A DNA stretch of 64,000 nucleotides from Caldicellulosiruptor bescii DSM 6725 (GCF_000022325.1 NC_012034.1:1196501-1260500), one strand, 5' to 3'. Counted from the stretch's first letter, positions 1 to 9,097 are shown. Numbers and translations are program-made. Notes: a model not told the origin generated them from the sequence alone.

Positions 1-99
1 GTTTTATAAAATCTGATAGAAGTTTCAAAATTATAAGAATTTAAATACAGCGGCCGAAAGGTTAAAATAAAAGATATATTCATGGAAGGAGATGAGAGT

Positions 100-1416
100 A
101 TGCTCAAAATAGCTATCATAGGTGCAGGAAGTGGAGTTTTCACAAGGAACTTGGTAAGAGACATTTTGTCATATCCAGAGCTAAGAAACTCTACAATAGC
201 GCTTATGGACATTGACAGTATAAGGCTTGAATTTATGAGAAAAGCTCTGCAAAAGCTCATTGAACAGGAAAAGTATCCTACTAAACTTGAAGCTACAACT
301 GATAGAAAAGAGGCTTTGAAAGGTGCAAAATATGTTATTGTCACAATACAGATTGGAGGTTTAAAACCTTTCGAGTATGACATTTACATTCCTCTAAAAT
401 ATGGTGTAAAACAGGCAGTTGGTGATACAATAGGTCCGGGTGGAGTTTTCAGGGCTTTGCGAACAATACTGGTTTTACTTGACATTGCAAAGGACATGGA
501 AGAGCTGTGTCCTGACGCACTTTTGCTCAATTATGTAAATCCAATGGCAATGAATTGCTGGGCGTTAAATAAGGCTACGAATATAAAAAATGTAGGGCTT
601 TGTCACAGTGTTCAAGGAACTGCTGAATTTTTAGCAAAAATTATTGGGGCAAAAATGGAAGAAATTTCATACTTATGCGCAGGTATAAACCATATGGCAT
701 GGTTTTTAAAATTTGAGTGGAATGGGAAAGATGCATATCCTCTTATAAGGGAAAAAGCAAGTGACCCCGAAATCTATACACAGGATGTTACAAAATTCGA
801 AATACTAAAACATTTTGGATATTATGTAACAGAGTCAAGTTTTCACATGTCTGAATATGTTCCCTATTTTAGAAAGAGCGACGATTGGATAAATAAAATC
901 CATAGAACACATTCATGGCACAAAGAACATTACAATGGTATGTATCTGCACTGCTGTTTAGATGCTGCGAAAACTTTGCTTGAAGACCTGAGGAAAATGG
1001 CAGAGGCAGACTACATCGACCCCAAGAGAAGTAACGAATACTGTGCAACTATCATCCATTCCATAGAGACAAATACTCCAGCTGTGATAAATGGTAATGT
1101 TGAAAACAAAGGTTTAATAACAAATCTACCTGAAGGATGTTGCGTTGAAGTACCATGTTTGGTTGACAAAAATGGTATTCAGCCAACTTATGTTGGAAAT
1201 CTACCACCACAGCTTGCAGCTTTGAACAGAACAAACATAAACGTTCAAGAGCTAACTGTTCTTGCTGCTTTGACAGGTGATAGGGAAGCAGTTTATCATG
1301 CAATTATGATGGACCCTCTCACAAGTGCTGTTTTGGATTTAGACCAGATACGCCAGATGGTAGATGAGATGTTTGAAGCTGAAAAAGAATGGCTGCCAGA
1401 AAAGTTTTATAGGTAA
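100..1416 (+). CDS. melA: GH4 alpha-galactosidase (MelA type)
   Basis: NAD- and metal-dependent glycoside hydrolase family 4 enzyme of 438 residues, predicted to hydrolyse alpha-galactosides such as melibiose in the cytoplasm. The N-terminus is a Rossmann dinucleotide site (IGAGSGVF, residues 7-14). NYVNPMAMN lies near residue 145, CHSVQGT near 168 and GINHMAWF near 196; the Cys and His of the last two are the usual GH4 metal ligands. Similarity to E. coli MelA runs to the C-terminus, so MelA is preferred over GH4 glucosidases or galacturonidases. An in-frame ATG at 82 exists, but a strong GGAAGGAGATGAG ribosome site lies just before the ATG at 100, so 100 is chosen. No transporter gene is beside it. 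Confidence 0.88.
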   Translation: MLKIAIIGAGSGVFTRNLVRDILSYPELRNSTIALMDIDSIRLEFMRKALQKLIEQEKYPTKLEATTDRKEALKGAKYVIVTIQIGGLKPFEYDIYIPLKYGVKQAVGDTIGPGGVFRALRTILVLLDIAKDMEELCPDALLLNYVNPMAMNCWALNKATNIKNVGLCHSVQGTAEFLAKIIGAKMEEISYLCAGINHMAWFLKFEWNGKDAYPLIREKASDPEIYTQDVTKFEILKHFGYYVTESSFHMSEYVPYFRKSDDWINKIHRTHSWHKEHYNGMYLHCCLDAAKTLLEDLRKMAEADYIDPKRSNEYCATIIHSIETNTPAVINGNVENKGLITNLPEGCCVEVPCLVDKNGIQPTYVGNLPPQLAALNRTNINVQELTVLAALTGDREAVYHAIMMDPLTSAVLDLDQIRQMVDEMFEAEKEWLPEKFYR

Positions 1417-1444
1417 TTTTGATTAAGATAGAAATTAAAGTCAA

Positions 1445-1509
1445 AAAGGGCTTTGCACGCACAAGAAGCTCAAAATTCCCATCTTACAATGAGCTTTGCA
1501 AAGCCCTTT
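1445..1509. terminator. Terminator-like inverted repeat between melA and GNAT copy 1
   Basis: Perfect 13-bp arms, 1445-1457 (AAAGGGCTTTGCA) and 1497-1509, with A/T-rich flanks on both sides. It could end both convergent genes. The right arm is partly shared with the GNAT repeat. At the second GNAT copy only the right-arm bases (CAAAGCCCTTTA) are present, and the left arm is missing. Confidence 0.65.
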
Positions 1510-1513
1510 AGTT

Positions 1514-1990
1514 TTATTCATCATATTCTTTACACAAAAGCGCTCTAATATACCCATTTTCATTTGATGTTGACACAATGTAAAAGCCTCTTGCATAATA
1601 GAATCGAACAAGGTCGCGAACCTTTGAAGCTGTGTGAAGATAAACCTTTTTGACTCCAAGTTCTTTTAGTCTTTCGTCTACCACCTTCATAAGTGCTTTG
1701 CCGACGCCGTTGTTTTGATAGTTAAGCCTTACACCAAATCTACTTATATACGCTGTTTTGTCAGGGAATATCTCCACTCTGATAGTGCCCACAATTATTC
1801 CATCCATAAAAGCAACATAAACCTCTTTGGTATCAATATCCCTTTTTATATCCTCTTCAGTCTCATTCACAGCCGCATTTTTGGCAGGGTCAATACCTGC
1901 AAGCTCACAATACTTTGTAAACGCCTCTTTTGTTATTTCTTTTATAGCCTTTACATCATCATAAGTTGCTCTTCGAACCACAAATTCCAT
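1514..1990 (-). CDS. GNAT family N-acetyltransferase, copy 1
   Basis: A 158-residue acetyltransferase of the Gcn5-related family, which transfers an acetyl group from acetyl-CoA to an unknown amine. The acetyl-CoA loop is QNNGVGKAL (about residues 91-99), followed by the usual FYYARGF strand-helix motif near residue 135. The start at 1990 is set by an AAGGAGGAAAAGA ribosome site; a longer in-frame start at 2047 would lie upstream of the promoter and is rejected. The protein is identical to the copy at 12292-12774 except that it lacks the last two residues of that copy. The substrate cannot be told from sequence. Confidence 0.85.
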   Translation of the reverse strand: MEFVVRRATYDDVKAIKEITKEAFTKYCELAGIDPAKNAAVNETEEDIKRDIDTKEVYVAFMDGIIVGTIRVEIFPDKTAYISRFGVRLNYQNNGVGKALMKVVDERLKELGVKKVYLHTASKVRDLVRFYYARGFYIVSTSNENGYIRALLCKEYDE

Positions 1991-2014
1991 TATCTTTTCC
2001 TCCTTCAGTGCATA

Positions 2015-2043
2015 ATTATAAGTTAAAAAGAATAAAAATGCAA
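2015..2043 (-). promoter_or_regulatory. Promoter of GNAT copy 1
   Basis: On the minus strand TTGCAT (2043-2038) and TATAAT (2020-2015) are separated by 17 bp and lie just upstream of the ribosome site. The same promoter is present at copy 2 (12799-12827), so both copies could be expressed. Confidence 0.65.
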
Positions 2044-2056
2044 GCATATATTTTGT

Positions 2057-2911
2057 AAAGATAGTGTCAAGAGTTTGTAGGGAAATTTTTTAATTAAAAT
2101 GCAGCTACATTTAAGAAATCACAATAACTTAAAGCTTTTGAAGCTTTATATAACAAATTAATTTTCCCATTTTTCAGAATTGATATATTATTCCTTGTCT
2201 CTCCAAACAGCTTTCTTACTTTTTTGACCTCCTTCTTAATAATTTCATTCAGTATTTACTTAAGTAGGATGGCTTTTTTAGCCGTATCTTCCTATTGCCT
2301 CTTTTGTAAATTTATTTTATTCAGCAAGCTATTTGATATAATATTATTAATTATTTTGCTCTCTCATTTGGTTTATTTTTTCCTTTTTCTGATTTTCAGA
2401 TTATCACTATTTTATCTCATTCTCTCTTTATTGCCAAGAAGAGGGAGTCGCTTTTCCATCTCAAAGCCTATGAATATTTTACACTAAGATTTTCTAATGT
2501 AACTTCTAATTGAGCTAAAAGCTATTTTATTATAAACTCGAAAAAATTGAAGAAATTTAGAGTAATTTAAAGAAAAATATAGTTTATACCCAAAAATTGA
2601 CGAAATATTGCTAAAAAAAAAAAAAAAACGAGATTGACAGGATAAAAAAATGCGGGATAAAATTTGTATAGAAATTTCCAGGGGCAAGTTTACATAAAAA
2701 GAGGTTAAAGTATAAAACCTCTTAAAAGTGAAAATAAAGAAATAATCATATTAAAAAGTTAAGCAAATTAAAAATTAAAAAGTGAAGAGAGAGTTGCTCA
2801 ATTCCTATTTACACGATTATGTGGCCTCAATTATTTCTTTTGACACTTTGTTAGTTTATTTTTACTGTTTTTTTAAGTATAAACAAGATTTATGATCTAT
2901 TTTAGACGGGG
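2057..2911. other. AT-rich non-coding left margin of the lanthipeptide island
   Basis: About 850 bp with no convincing gene. It is strongly AT-rich, with a run of 16 A near 2613-2630 and a small hairpin at 2699-2722 (AAGAGGTT/AACCTCTT). Open frames here are short, hydrophobic or lysine-rich by composition and have no good ribosome site. No transposase or attachment-site signature was seen. Confidence 0.6.
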
Positions 2912-2951
2912 GTCATGACCTTTTTGTGCGCACAAAGGGTTATGATATAAC
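2912..2951 (+). promoter_or_regulatory. Putative lanA promoter with palindromic operator
   Basis: TTGTGC (2924-2929) and TATAAC (2946-2951) are spaced by 16 bp, 27 bases before the lanA start. A perfect 14-bp palindrome, TTTGTGCGCACAAA (2923-2936), covers the -35 element and stands out in an AT-rich stretch. It is a likely binding site for a dimeric regulator, but no regulator gene is present in the locus. Promoter assignment is by eye. Confidence 0.5.
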
Positions 2952-2977
2952 ACACTAAAAATTTGGGAGGGATAATA

Positions 2978-3265
2978 ATGAAAGAGTCTACTATCATTAA
3001 AAATCCTGTTTTGAGAAACAAAGTAAATGCAAAGATTTATAATCCCGCTGGCGACATTGTTAAAGAAATTCAAGAGCAGAATTTGCCAGAACAAGCTGGT
3101 GGTGGTACTCCAACTGTAGTTGTTGGTGTGATTAGTGCAGTAACAGCAGTAACAAACTTAGCGTTTTCAATTGATCAAGCAATTACAAAGTACTATGCTT
3201 GTAGTCTTGTTTATACTTATTCAGCCGAGTGCAGAAGCGATGGTAGAAGCTGCAGAATGAGGTAA
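2978..3265 (+). CDS. lanA: Class II lanthipeptide precursor (LanA)
   Basis: A 95-residue precursor peptide. The leader has KNPVLRNK (8-15), NPAGDIVKEI (22-31) and a double-glycine site at 41-43, as in type 2 lantibiotics cut by a C39 peptidase. The core is Val/Thr-rich (44-70) and ends in a Cys-rich tail with Cys 75, 85 and 92. Each Cys has Thr or Ser exactly five residues earlier (T70, T80, S87), consistent with three equal-sized (methyl)lanthionine rings; the ring pairing is inferred. The ATG at 2978 follows GGGAGGG at a good distance; an in-frame TTG at 2963 lies within that site. The gene directly precedes lanM. Confidence 0.88.
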   Translation: MKESTIIKNPVLRNKVNAKIYNPAGDIVKEIQEQNLPEQAGGGTPTVVVGVISAVTAVTNLAFSIDQAITKYYACSLVYTYSAECRSDGRSCRMR

Positions 3266-3284
3266 TTAGAATTTAAAGAATGAA

Positions 3285-3314
3285 CACTATGCCGCTCTTC
3301 TGAGCGGCATAGTG
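3285..3314 (+). terminator. Hairpin between lanA and lanM
   Basis: Perfect 13-bp stem (CACTATGCCGCTC and its complement) with a 4-base loop, 20 bases after the lanA stop. No T-run follows, so it is more likely a partial terminator or RNA-stabilising hairpin that keeps lanA transcript in excess of lanM. Confidence 0.7.
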
Positions 3315-3441
3315 CTAATAATTTAGAAGGCAGATAAAAATACTTTTTTTAGTTAATTTATTAAAACAACATTTTTGGAGAATTATTTCTACAGGAAGCT
3401 GTAAAAAGATTCAATAATATGAAAAGGGGAAAGAAGTTAAC

Positions 3442-6400
3442 ATGAAACAAGATAATAATTGGCTTATTTATAATTTGAGTACAGATAAAGAGTTTACGTT
3501 TGATGACGTTATTAATTACTGGTTGACGTTGTTTCCTGAAATAAAGAAAAAAGAAGAACTGGAGAAGTTATTGCAGGAAATTTCAAATACGAATTTTGAA
3601 AAAATTAGGGAATATTATTACAGTACCGAAAAACATGGTGAAAAATTTTTAGGAAAATATTGTAATAATATTGAATTAGTATTAGAGTTAGAAAGATTAT
3701 TAGCAATAATACACAATGAATACAAATGGGTATATTTTTTTAAGCCTATTATAAGAACCTATTTTGAATACATATATGAACTTACACAAAGAAGTGAATT
3801 TATACATGACAAAAATGAGTTTATGATACAGATATTAAAATTAGCAATAGAGAATCTTTATAAAATAGCATATCGTGTACTTATCTTAGAACTTAATATT
3901 GCAAGAATAGAGTCGAAATTAGTAGGAGAAACACCAGAGCAGAGAGCAAATTATTTTTCAAATATTTTACTTAGAAATGATGACTATATAGAAAAGCTCT
4001 ATATGGAATACAATGAATTGACACGTTTAATGGATCTATGCATGAGAAATTTTTGTAATTATTTAAGAGAAATAATTGAAAACACAGAGAGAGAAGAGAA
4101 ACAGTTGTCCAAAAAACTCTTAGATGGGAAACACTTAGGTAAATTAAAGAGCATTGAATTTGGAGCAGGAGATATGCACAACGGGGGGAGGAGTGTTGCT
4201 GTTTTATATTTTGATTCTGGCGTCAAGCTAATTTATAAGCCAAGAGCTTTAGATTTGGAAGTCAAATTTGGTGAATTTATTGAGTGGTTGAATAATCAAT
4301 GTATACCTAATTTTTATAGTTTGAAAACATGCAGAACTTATACAATAGAATCGGCAGGTTGGGTAGAATTTATAGAATATAAGGAATGTTGTGAAATAGA
4401 TGAAATAAAGCGATTTTATTACAGAGCAGGCGAGATATTGTGTATTCTTTATACCCTTAATGCAAGAGATATGCATTTCGAAAATATAATTGCAGAAGGT
4501 GAAAATCCAGTATTAATTGACTTAGAAACACTGTTTCATCCTGATCTTTTTGATATTAATAGAACTGAAACATTTGCCTCGACAGAGGTTTTAAGGATTC
4601 TCAACAACTCAGTTAGGGGTATTGGTTTGTTACCAACACAAATAGTAAATTTTAAAAGTGGAAAGGTATTTGAAATTGGTGGGTTATGTGCAGAAGATGA
4701 ACAAGAAGCCCCATTTCATAGTCTTTTTGTTAATAACTATAACACTGATGAGATTAAGATAGAATATGATTATGCCATTATAAAGCCTAAAAGTAACAAT
4801 CCGATAATGAAAGGGAAAAGAATAAAATCTTCAGAATATGTAAACGAAATTATAAATGGTTTTGTTAACACCTACAAATGGATACTTAAAAACAAGAATG
4901 AATATATTAAAAAAGTAAGAGAAAAATTCCAAAACTGTAAATGCAGGGTAATTTTTAAACCAACGAGTATTTATGCACAATTGTTAGCTACAAGTTACCA
5001 TCCTGATTTATTACGTAACTCGATTGATAGGAAAGTATTCTTGCATAGAATTGGACTTGTTCCTTATGAAGAGGAAAAACGTATTGTTTTATCTGAAATA
5101 GAAGATATGTTAAACGGAGATGTGCCTTATTTTACAACATTTTTAAATTGCAATTCAATAATCAATAGCAAAGGTGAAAAAATAGAACCATGTTATAAAC
5201 AAACTCCTTTAGATTATGTGATTAAAAAAATTGAGAGTATGAACGAAAAAGATTTAGAAAGACAAGTAGCACTTATTAATATGAGTTATCTAAATAAAGT
5301 AACGTATGATATGGGATATCATACAAATATAAGGTTCAAAACATGTAATAACATCAAAAAATTTGACAAACAGAAGTTTTTGGATATCGCGAAAAAAATA
5401 GGTGATTTAATACTTGAAAAAAGTATAATGGGAAAAAGAAATGGAAAAAATGAACGAAGTTGGATAGGTTCAATTGGGATAGATGACAAATTTTATTTTA
5501 TAACTGATGTGGGTTACGATTTATACAGTGGAAACAGTGGAATAGCATTATTTCTGGCATTTTTGGGAGCAATTACAGGAAGCAAAAAATATAAATTGGC
5601 TGCTATTGAAGCTATGGTACCAGTAATATCATATATAGAAAATTTAGGAAAAGTTTCAAATAGCAAAATTAATAGAATAGGAGCCTTTTCGGGAGTTTGT
5701 GGCTATTTTTACGCGTTATTTCATATAGGTAAATGTTTGGATATAAAAGAATTTTTGGATATTGTTTATGGCAAAATTGGGATTTTAAGCAAAGCAGAAT
5801 TAATAACTGAAAATCATGATATAATTTCAGGACTTTCAGGAACACTTGGAGTTTTGCTCTCTATATACGATAAGACTGCAGAAGAAAAAATAAGAGAGGA
5901 ATTACTCTCAATATGCACTAAGATTCTTTATGCAATCAATGAAAAATCTAATAAATGTAAAGAAGGCATAACATGGGGCGAAGAGGGTTATGTAGGTTAT
6001 TCTCATGGTAATGCAGGTGTTACATCTCAGCTAATCAGGCTGTTCTATATTAACCATAATAGTAATATTATAGATTTAATAAGATTATCCTTAACTTATG
6101 AGAGAAATATGTTTGATAAAAGAAATAACAATTGGCGAAGGAGTCTTTTAGAAGATGGATTTTCATTTGGCTGGTGTCATGGTGCACCAGGTATACTATT
6201 GTCCAGAATTAATTTAATTGAAAAAGGTTATCATGATGATTATTGCTTTGAGGAAATTAAAAAAGCTATTGAAATTACAAAGAAATATGCATTTGGTAAA
6301 GATTATTGTTTATGTCATGGAGATATTGGCAATTTAAGAATTTTATATTATACTGCTAAAGTTTTGAAAGATGAAGAATTAAAAATTAGTTGCTTGGCTA

Positions 6401-6564
6401 CGTTGAATGAGTTTTTAGATAGGTATTTTATGGGTAGGTGGTGTAATGGAGAATTTAATAAAATTGAAAATTATGGATTAATGACCGGTCTTTCCGGTGT
6501 TGGGTATGCTTTTCTTCAATTTTGTGAATATGTTCAAATGCCAGAAATATTATGTTTGGAATAA
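3442..6564 (+). CDS. lanM: Class II lanthipeptide synthetase LanM
   Basis: A bifunctional cytoplasmic enzyme of 1040 residues, the usual size for LanM. It dehydrates Ser/Thr in the core of LanA and adds Cys thiols to make (methyl)lanthionine rings. The N-terminal DUF4135 dehydratase half has HNGGRSVAVL (about 245), IYKPRAL (about 263), DMHFENII (about 343) and LIDLETLFHPD (about 356), which are kinase-like catalytic motifs. The C-terminal LanC-like cyclase has SGNSGIALFL (about 695), SHGNAG (about 855), WCHGAPG (about 910) and LCHGDIGN (about 956). The last two supply the Cys, Cys and His ligands for zinc. No key residue looks lost. The start ATG follows AAGGGGAAAG. Confidence 0.95.
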   Translation: MKQDNNWLIYNLSTDKEFTFDDVINYWLTLFPEIKKKEELEKLLQEISNTNFEKIREYYYSTEKHGEKFLGKYCNNIELVLELERLLAIIHNEYKWVYFFKPIIRTYFEYIYELTQRSEFIHDKNEFMIQILKLAIENLYKIAYRVLILELNIARIESKLVGETPEQRANYFSNILLRNDDYIEKLYMEYNELTRLMDLCMRNFCNYLREIIENTEREEKQLSKKLLDGKHLGKLKSIEFGAGDMHNGGRSVAVLYFDSGVKLIYKPRALDLEVKFGEFIEWLNNQCIPNFYSLKTCRTYTIESAGWVEFIEYKECCEIDEIKRFYYRAGEILCILYTLNARDMHFENIIAEGENPVLIDLETLFHPDLFDINRTETFASTEVLRILNNSVRGIGLLPTQIVNFKSGKVFEIGGLCAEDEQEAPFHSLFVNNYNTDEIKIEYDYAIIKPKSNNPIMKGKRIKSSEYVNEIINGFVNTYKWILKNKNEYIKKVREKFQNCKCRVIFKPTSIYAQLLATSYHPDLLRNSIDRKVFLHRIGLVPYEEEKRIVLSEIEDMLNGDVPYFTTFLNCNSIINSKGEKIEPCYKQTPLDYVIKKIESMNEKDLERQVALINMSYLNKVTYDMGYHTNIRFKTCNNIKKFDKQKFLDIAKKIGDLILEKSIMGKRNGKNERSWIGSIGIDDKFYFITDVGYDLYSGNSGIALFLAFLGAITGSKKYKLAAIEAMVPVISYIENLGKVSNSKINRIGAFSGVCGYFYALFHIGKCLDIKEFLDIVYGKIGILSKAELITENHDIISGLSGTLGVLLSIYDKTAEEKIREELLSICTKILYAINEKSNKCKEGITWGEEGYVGYSHGNAGVTSQLIRLFYINHNSNIIDLIRLSLTYERNMFDKRNNNWRRSLLEDGFSFGWCHGAPGILLSRINLIEKGYHDDYCFEEIKKAIEITKKYAFGKDYCLCHGDIGNLRILYYTAKVLKDEELKISCLATLNEFLDRYFMGRWCNGEFNKIENYGLMTGLSGVGYAFLQFCEYVQMPEILCLE

Positions 6565-6613
6565 TTAAAAACCTAAAAAATATTTTTTAACTATAGCAAT
6601 TAGGGTGGTGTGT

Positions 6614-7372
6614 ATGAGAAATATTTTTGTATATGTGGGAAGTAGAAATGGTGAAGCGTCAAAGACGTTAAAAATAATTAATGAAATTTTAAAGAAGGTT
6701 TATTGTTTAGTTGAAGATAAAAGTCTTAATATTAGTGTATTTCATCCTCAGAACAGCTATATAGAAAGATGTAGAGGGTGTATTAGTTGCTTTTTTTATG
6801 GAAAGTGTCCACTAGATTCTACTGACGATATGGGAAAATTAAAATCAGAAATGCTAAAAGCGGATTTCATAATATTTGGAACACCAATTTATGCAGCAAA
6901 TGTTAGCGGAGATATGAAAGTTTTTTTTGATAGAATATCATACTGGATGCATCTGCTAAGGCTTTGTGGGAAGCCGGCGATAGCAGTGACAACATCAACA
7001 GGAAATGGTATTAGTTTTGTATCTGAGTATTTGTATATAGCTATGAGTTTTTTAGGACTAAAAGTTATTAAACAATTGAATGCAGCAATTTTTGATTTAT
7101 CACAATTGGAAGAAGATAACCTTTTAAAACAAGAGATTGATAATTGTTCGCGTTCTATTTACGAATATTTGATGGGCAACAAAAAAGTGGAATCTGATAA
7201 GACAATGGAGGTTATTTTTTTTAATTTAAAAAAAGCTATTATTGGCTACGAAAAAATGCCTAACTATGAGTATCTTTTCTGGAAAAACAATGGGCTTTTA
7301 GAATGCAAAACATTTAATGAATTGCTTCAAAAAAAATCAATGCTCAAAGATTTTAACATAGTTGAGTTTTAG
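6614..7372 (+). CDS. Fe-S flavodoxin-like NAD(P)H:FMN oxidoreductase in the lan locus
   Basis: A 252-residue protein with a flavodoxin-like FMN-reductase fold. The N-terminal strand and phosphate loop (VGSRNGEASKT, about 8-18) suit FMN, and FGTPIYAANVSGDMKVFFDR follows. Cys 53, 56, 59 and 65 form C-x2-C-x2-C-x5-C, the pattern of iron-sulfur flavoproteins (Isf family) that bind a [4Fe-4S] cluster. It lies between lanM and the immunity genes with short gaps. It may therefore reduce dehydroamino acids in the modified peptide, the job of the various LanJ reductases, but this family is not a standard LanJ; a redox-repair role is the alternative. ATG 6614 is preferred to GTG 6605 because AGGGTGG precedes it. 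Confidence 0.75.
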   Translation: MRNIFVYVGSRNGEASKTLKIINEILKKVYCLVEDKSLNISVFHPQNSYIERCRGCISCFFYGKCPLDSTDDMGKLKSEMLKADFIIFGTPIYAANVSGDMKVFFDRISYWMHLLRLCGKPAIAVTTSTGNGISFVSEYLYIAMSFLGLKVIKQLNAAIFDLSQLEEDNLLKQEIDNCSRSIYEYLMGNKKVESDKTMEVIFFNLKKAIIGYEKMPNYEYLFWKNNGLLECKTFNELLQKKSMLKDFNIVEF

Positions 7373-7440
7373 AACAATTCATTATATCGTTTTAGATGTA
7401 ATTTATAAGCAGTTTCAAGTATGAATTAGGAGGGCTAAAA

Positions 7441-8352
7441 ATGCAAAATAAAATACTTGAAGTGAGAAACGTTAGTAAAAAATATGGCAAGAAAGAAGTT
7501 TTAAGAAATGTTTCGTTTGTTATCTATAGTGGGGAAATTGTAGGTTTAGTTGGACCAAATGGAGCAGGTAAGACCACTCTTATGGCGATTATAGCTGGAC
7601 TTATCAGAAATTATGAAGGAAATATATATATCGATGGGCGGAATATAAAAGAAGGTAGCGTTGAGAAGAAACAAGTTGGTTGTGTGATTGAGTCGCCGGG
7701 ATTTTATCCTAACTTAACAGGTTATGAAAATCTCAAGTTCTTTAGTAAAATTTTCGGAAATGTGAATGATTCAGAAATCAATGAAGTTGTAAAATTATTG
7801 GGTTTGGAAAAAGTGATTTACCAAAAAACAGTAAAATATTCAATGGGTACAAAACAAAGATTGGGTATTGCTCAGGCTGTTCTTGGTGATCCAAGACTTT
7901 TGGTTTTAGACGAGCCAACAAATGGACTTGATCCCAATATTACACCAGTAGTGAGGAATTTTTTAAAAGATATAGTGAGAAAAAAAAGTATAGGTATTCT
8001 TATTTCAAGTCATGTTTTGAGTGAAATAGAAGCCATATGTGATAGAGTGTTATTTATAAGAAATGGTGAAGTTATAGAGGAAGTAAATTTAAATCAGGAA
8101 AATAAAACAAGTGTTTCATATATTTTCGAAACAAACAGTGTAGAAGATTTAGTAAAATTTTTTGAGGCAAGAGGTATTAAAGCTATAATAGAGGGGGAGG
8201 GAAAAATAAAAGTTGTCATAACCTCTGAAATGTTTGAGAATTTGCTACCTCAAATTGTTCAGAAAGGAATTATTGTTAAAGGAATATATAAACAGAAAAT
8301 TTCACTTGAGGAAAGATTTATCAAAAAAATGGAGGGGAAGATAATTGAATAA
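7441..8352 (+). CDS. lanF: ABC transporter ATPase, lanthipeptide immunity (LanF)
   Basis: A 303-residue ATP-binding subunit of the BcrA/LanF type. The Walker A motif is GPNGAGKTTL (about 38-47), the signature region is YSMGTKQRLG (about 134) and the Walker B motif is LLVLDEPTNGLDP (about 153). Two six-helix permease genes follow directly, giving the LanFEG layout that expels mature lantibiotic from the producer's own membrane. The ATG follows AGGAGGGC. The signature has SMGTKQR rather than LSGGQ, which is common in this subfamily. Confidence 0.88.
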   Translation: MQNKILEVRNVSKKYGKKEVLRNVSFVIYSGEIVGLVGPNGAGKTTLMAIIAGLIRNYEGNIYIDGRNIKEGSVEKKQVGCVIESPGFYPNLTGYENLKFFSKIFGNVNDSEINEVVKLLGLEKVIYQKTVKYSMGTKQRLGIAQAVLGDPRLLVLDEPTNGLDPNITPVVRNFLKDIVRKKSIGILISSHVLSEIEAICDRVLFIRNGEVIEEVNLNQENKTSVSYIFETNSVEDLVKFFEARGIKAIIEGEGKIKVVITSEMFENLLPQIVQKGIIVKGIYKQKISLEERFIKKMEGKIIE

Positions 8353-9097
8353 AATTGTGGCACTTGCTACAAGAGATTTTTTTTATACAATAAAATCAAA
8401 AGGATTTTTAATTAGTGTGTTTTTGGCGATGTTTTACATCTCGTTATGGTTGATTTATAAACCAAAATTCTTTGTTTTAGAGGATTATCAATACGAGCTT
8501 TTTAGGTTTATTCAATTTATATTTATTTATCTCTCAAGTATGTTATTAGGGAAGGAATTTAAGTATAGAACATCAACAGTATTATTTACCGGCGTTTTTA
8601 CACGTACTGAAATAATAATAGAAAAAATGTTAGTGATGCTGCAATTAAGTTTTTTACTTTGGTTAATAAGCCGATTATTAAATCCTCTGATCAGTTTGAG
8701 AATTAATAGTACATTGAAATTATCCGAAATATGGAAAATGAAAGATTTAAATGCATTAGTGATATATCTTTGTGTTGCTTTTTTAATATGTGTATTTGCT
8801 CTATTTATTTCTGTAATATCCTTTAATCATATAACAACAATATTTTCAGTATTAACAGTATTTGGATTTATTCAATATATATCATTATATCCTATATTTA
8901 AAATACATTCAAAAATATTAAGTGGTAATAATTTAAGCACTGCAGAAAGAATTTTCACCTATTTTCCAAACTATATCATTGGTATATGGTCAGGTACGTG
9001 GAAATTTGAAAAAAATGAGCTGTTTTTAATGTTACTATACGGATCTATTTTCCTTGTTTTTTCAATAGTGATATTAAACAAGAGAGATATTAGGTAA
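8345..9097 (+). CDS. lanE: ABC-2 type permease, immunity (LanE)
   Basis: A 250-residue membrane protein with about six hydrophobic segments, the first at about 20-40 and the last at about 225-243, typical of LanE/LanG permeases. It starts with TTG at 8345, overlapping lanF by 8 bases; the GGAGGGG ribosome site is six bases upstream, inside lanF. It is predicted to pair with the next permease and the LanF ATPase. Sequence in this family diverges fast, so the call rests on topology, size and position. Confidence 0.78.
   Translation: MNKIVALATRDFFYTIKSKGFLISVFLAMFYISLWLIYKPKFFVLEDYQYELFRFIQFIFIYLSSMLLGKEFKYRTSTVLFTGVFTRTEIIIEKMLVMLQLSFLLWLISRLLNPLISLRINSTLKLSEIWKMKDLNALVIYLCVAFLICVFALFISVISFNHITTIFSVLTVFGFIQYISLYPIFKIHSKILSGNNLSTAERIFTYFPNYIIGIWSGTWKFEKNELFLMLLYGSIFLVFSIVILNKRDIR

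Larger units (their letters stand above)
1499..2056. repeat. 558-bp direct repeat, left copy (GNAT segment)
   Basis: Aligns without gaps to 12283-12840. It contains the whole GNAT gene, its ribosome site and its promoter. By eye the gene's 5' part (1788-2056) has about 3 mismatches, while its 3' part (1514-1787) has about 40, nearly all silent. The lanthipeptide block lies between the two copies. See the matching finding. Confidence 0.92.

Noticed and set aside
2094..2487. Possible decayed gene on either strand left of lanA (a hydrophobic plus-strand frame at 2224-2487; a lysine-rich minus-strand frame ending at 2094)
   Set aside because: The plus frame is low-complexity Leu/Phe/Ser with no ribosome site. 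The minus frame has about five stops in 122 codons, which is no better than chance in such AT-rich DNA.
2978..3265. LanA as one half of a two-peptide lantibiotic
   Set aside because: Only one precursor and one LanM are present between the repeats; no second precursor-like frame with a double-glycine leader was seen.
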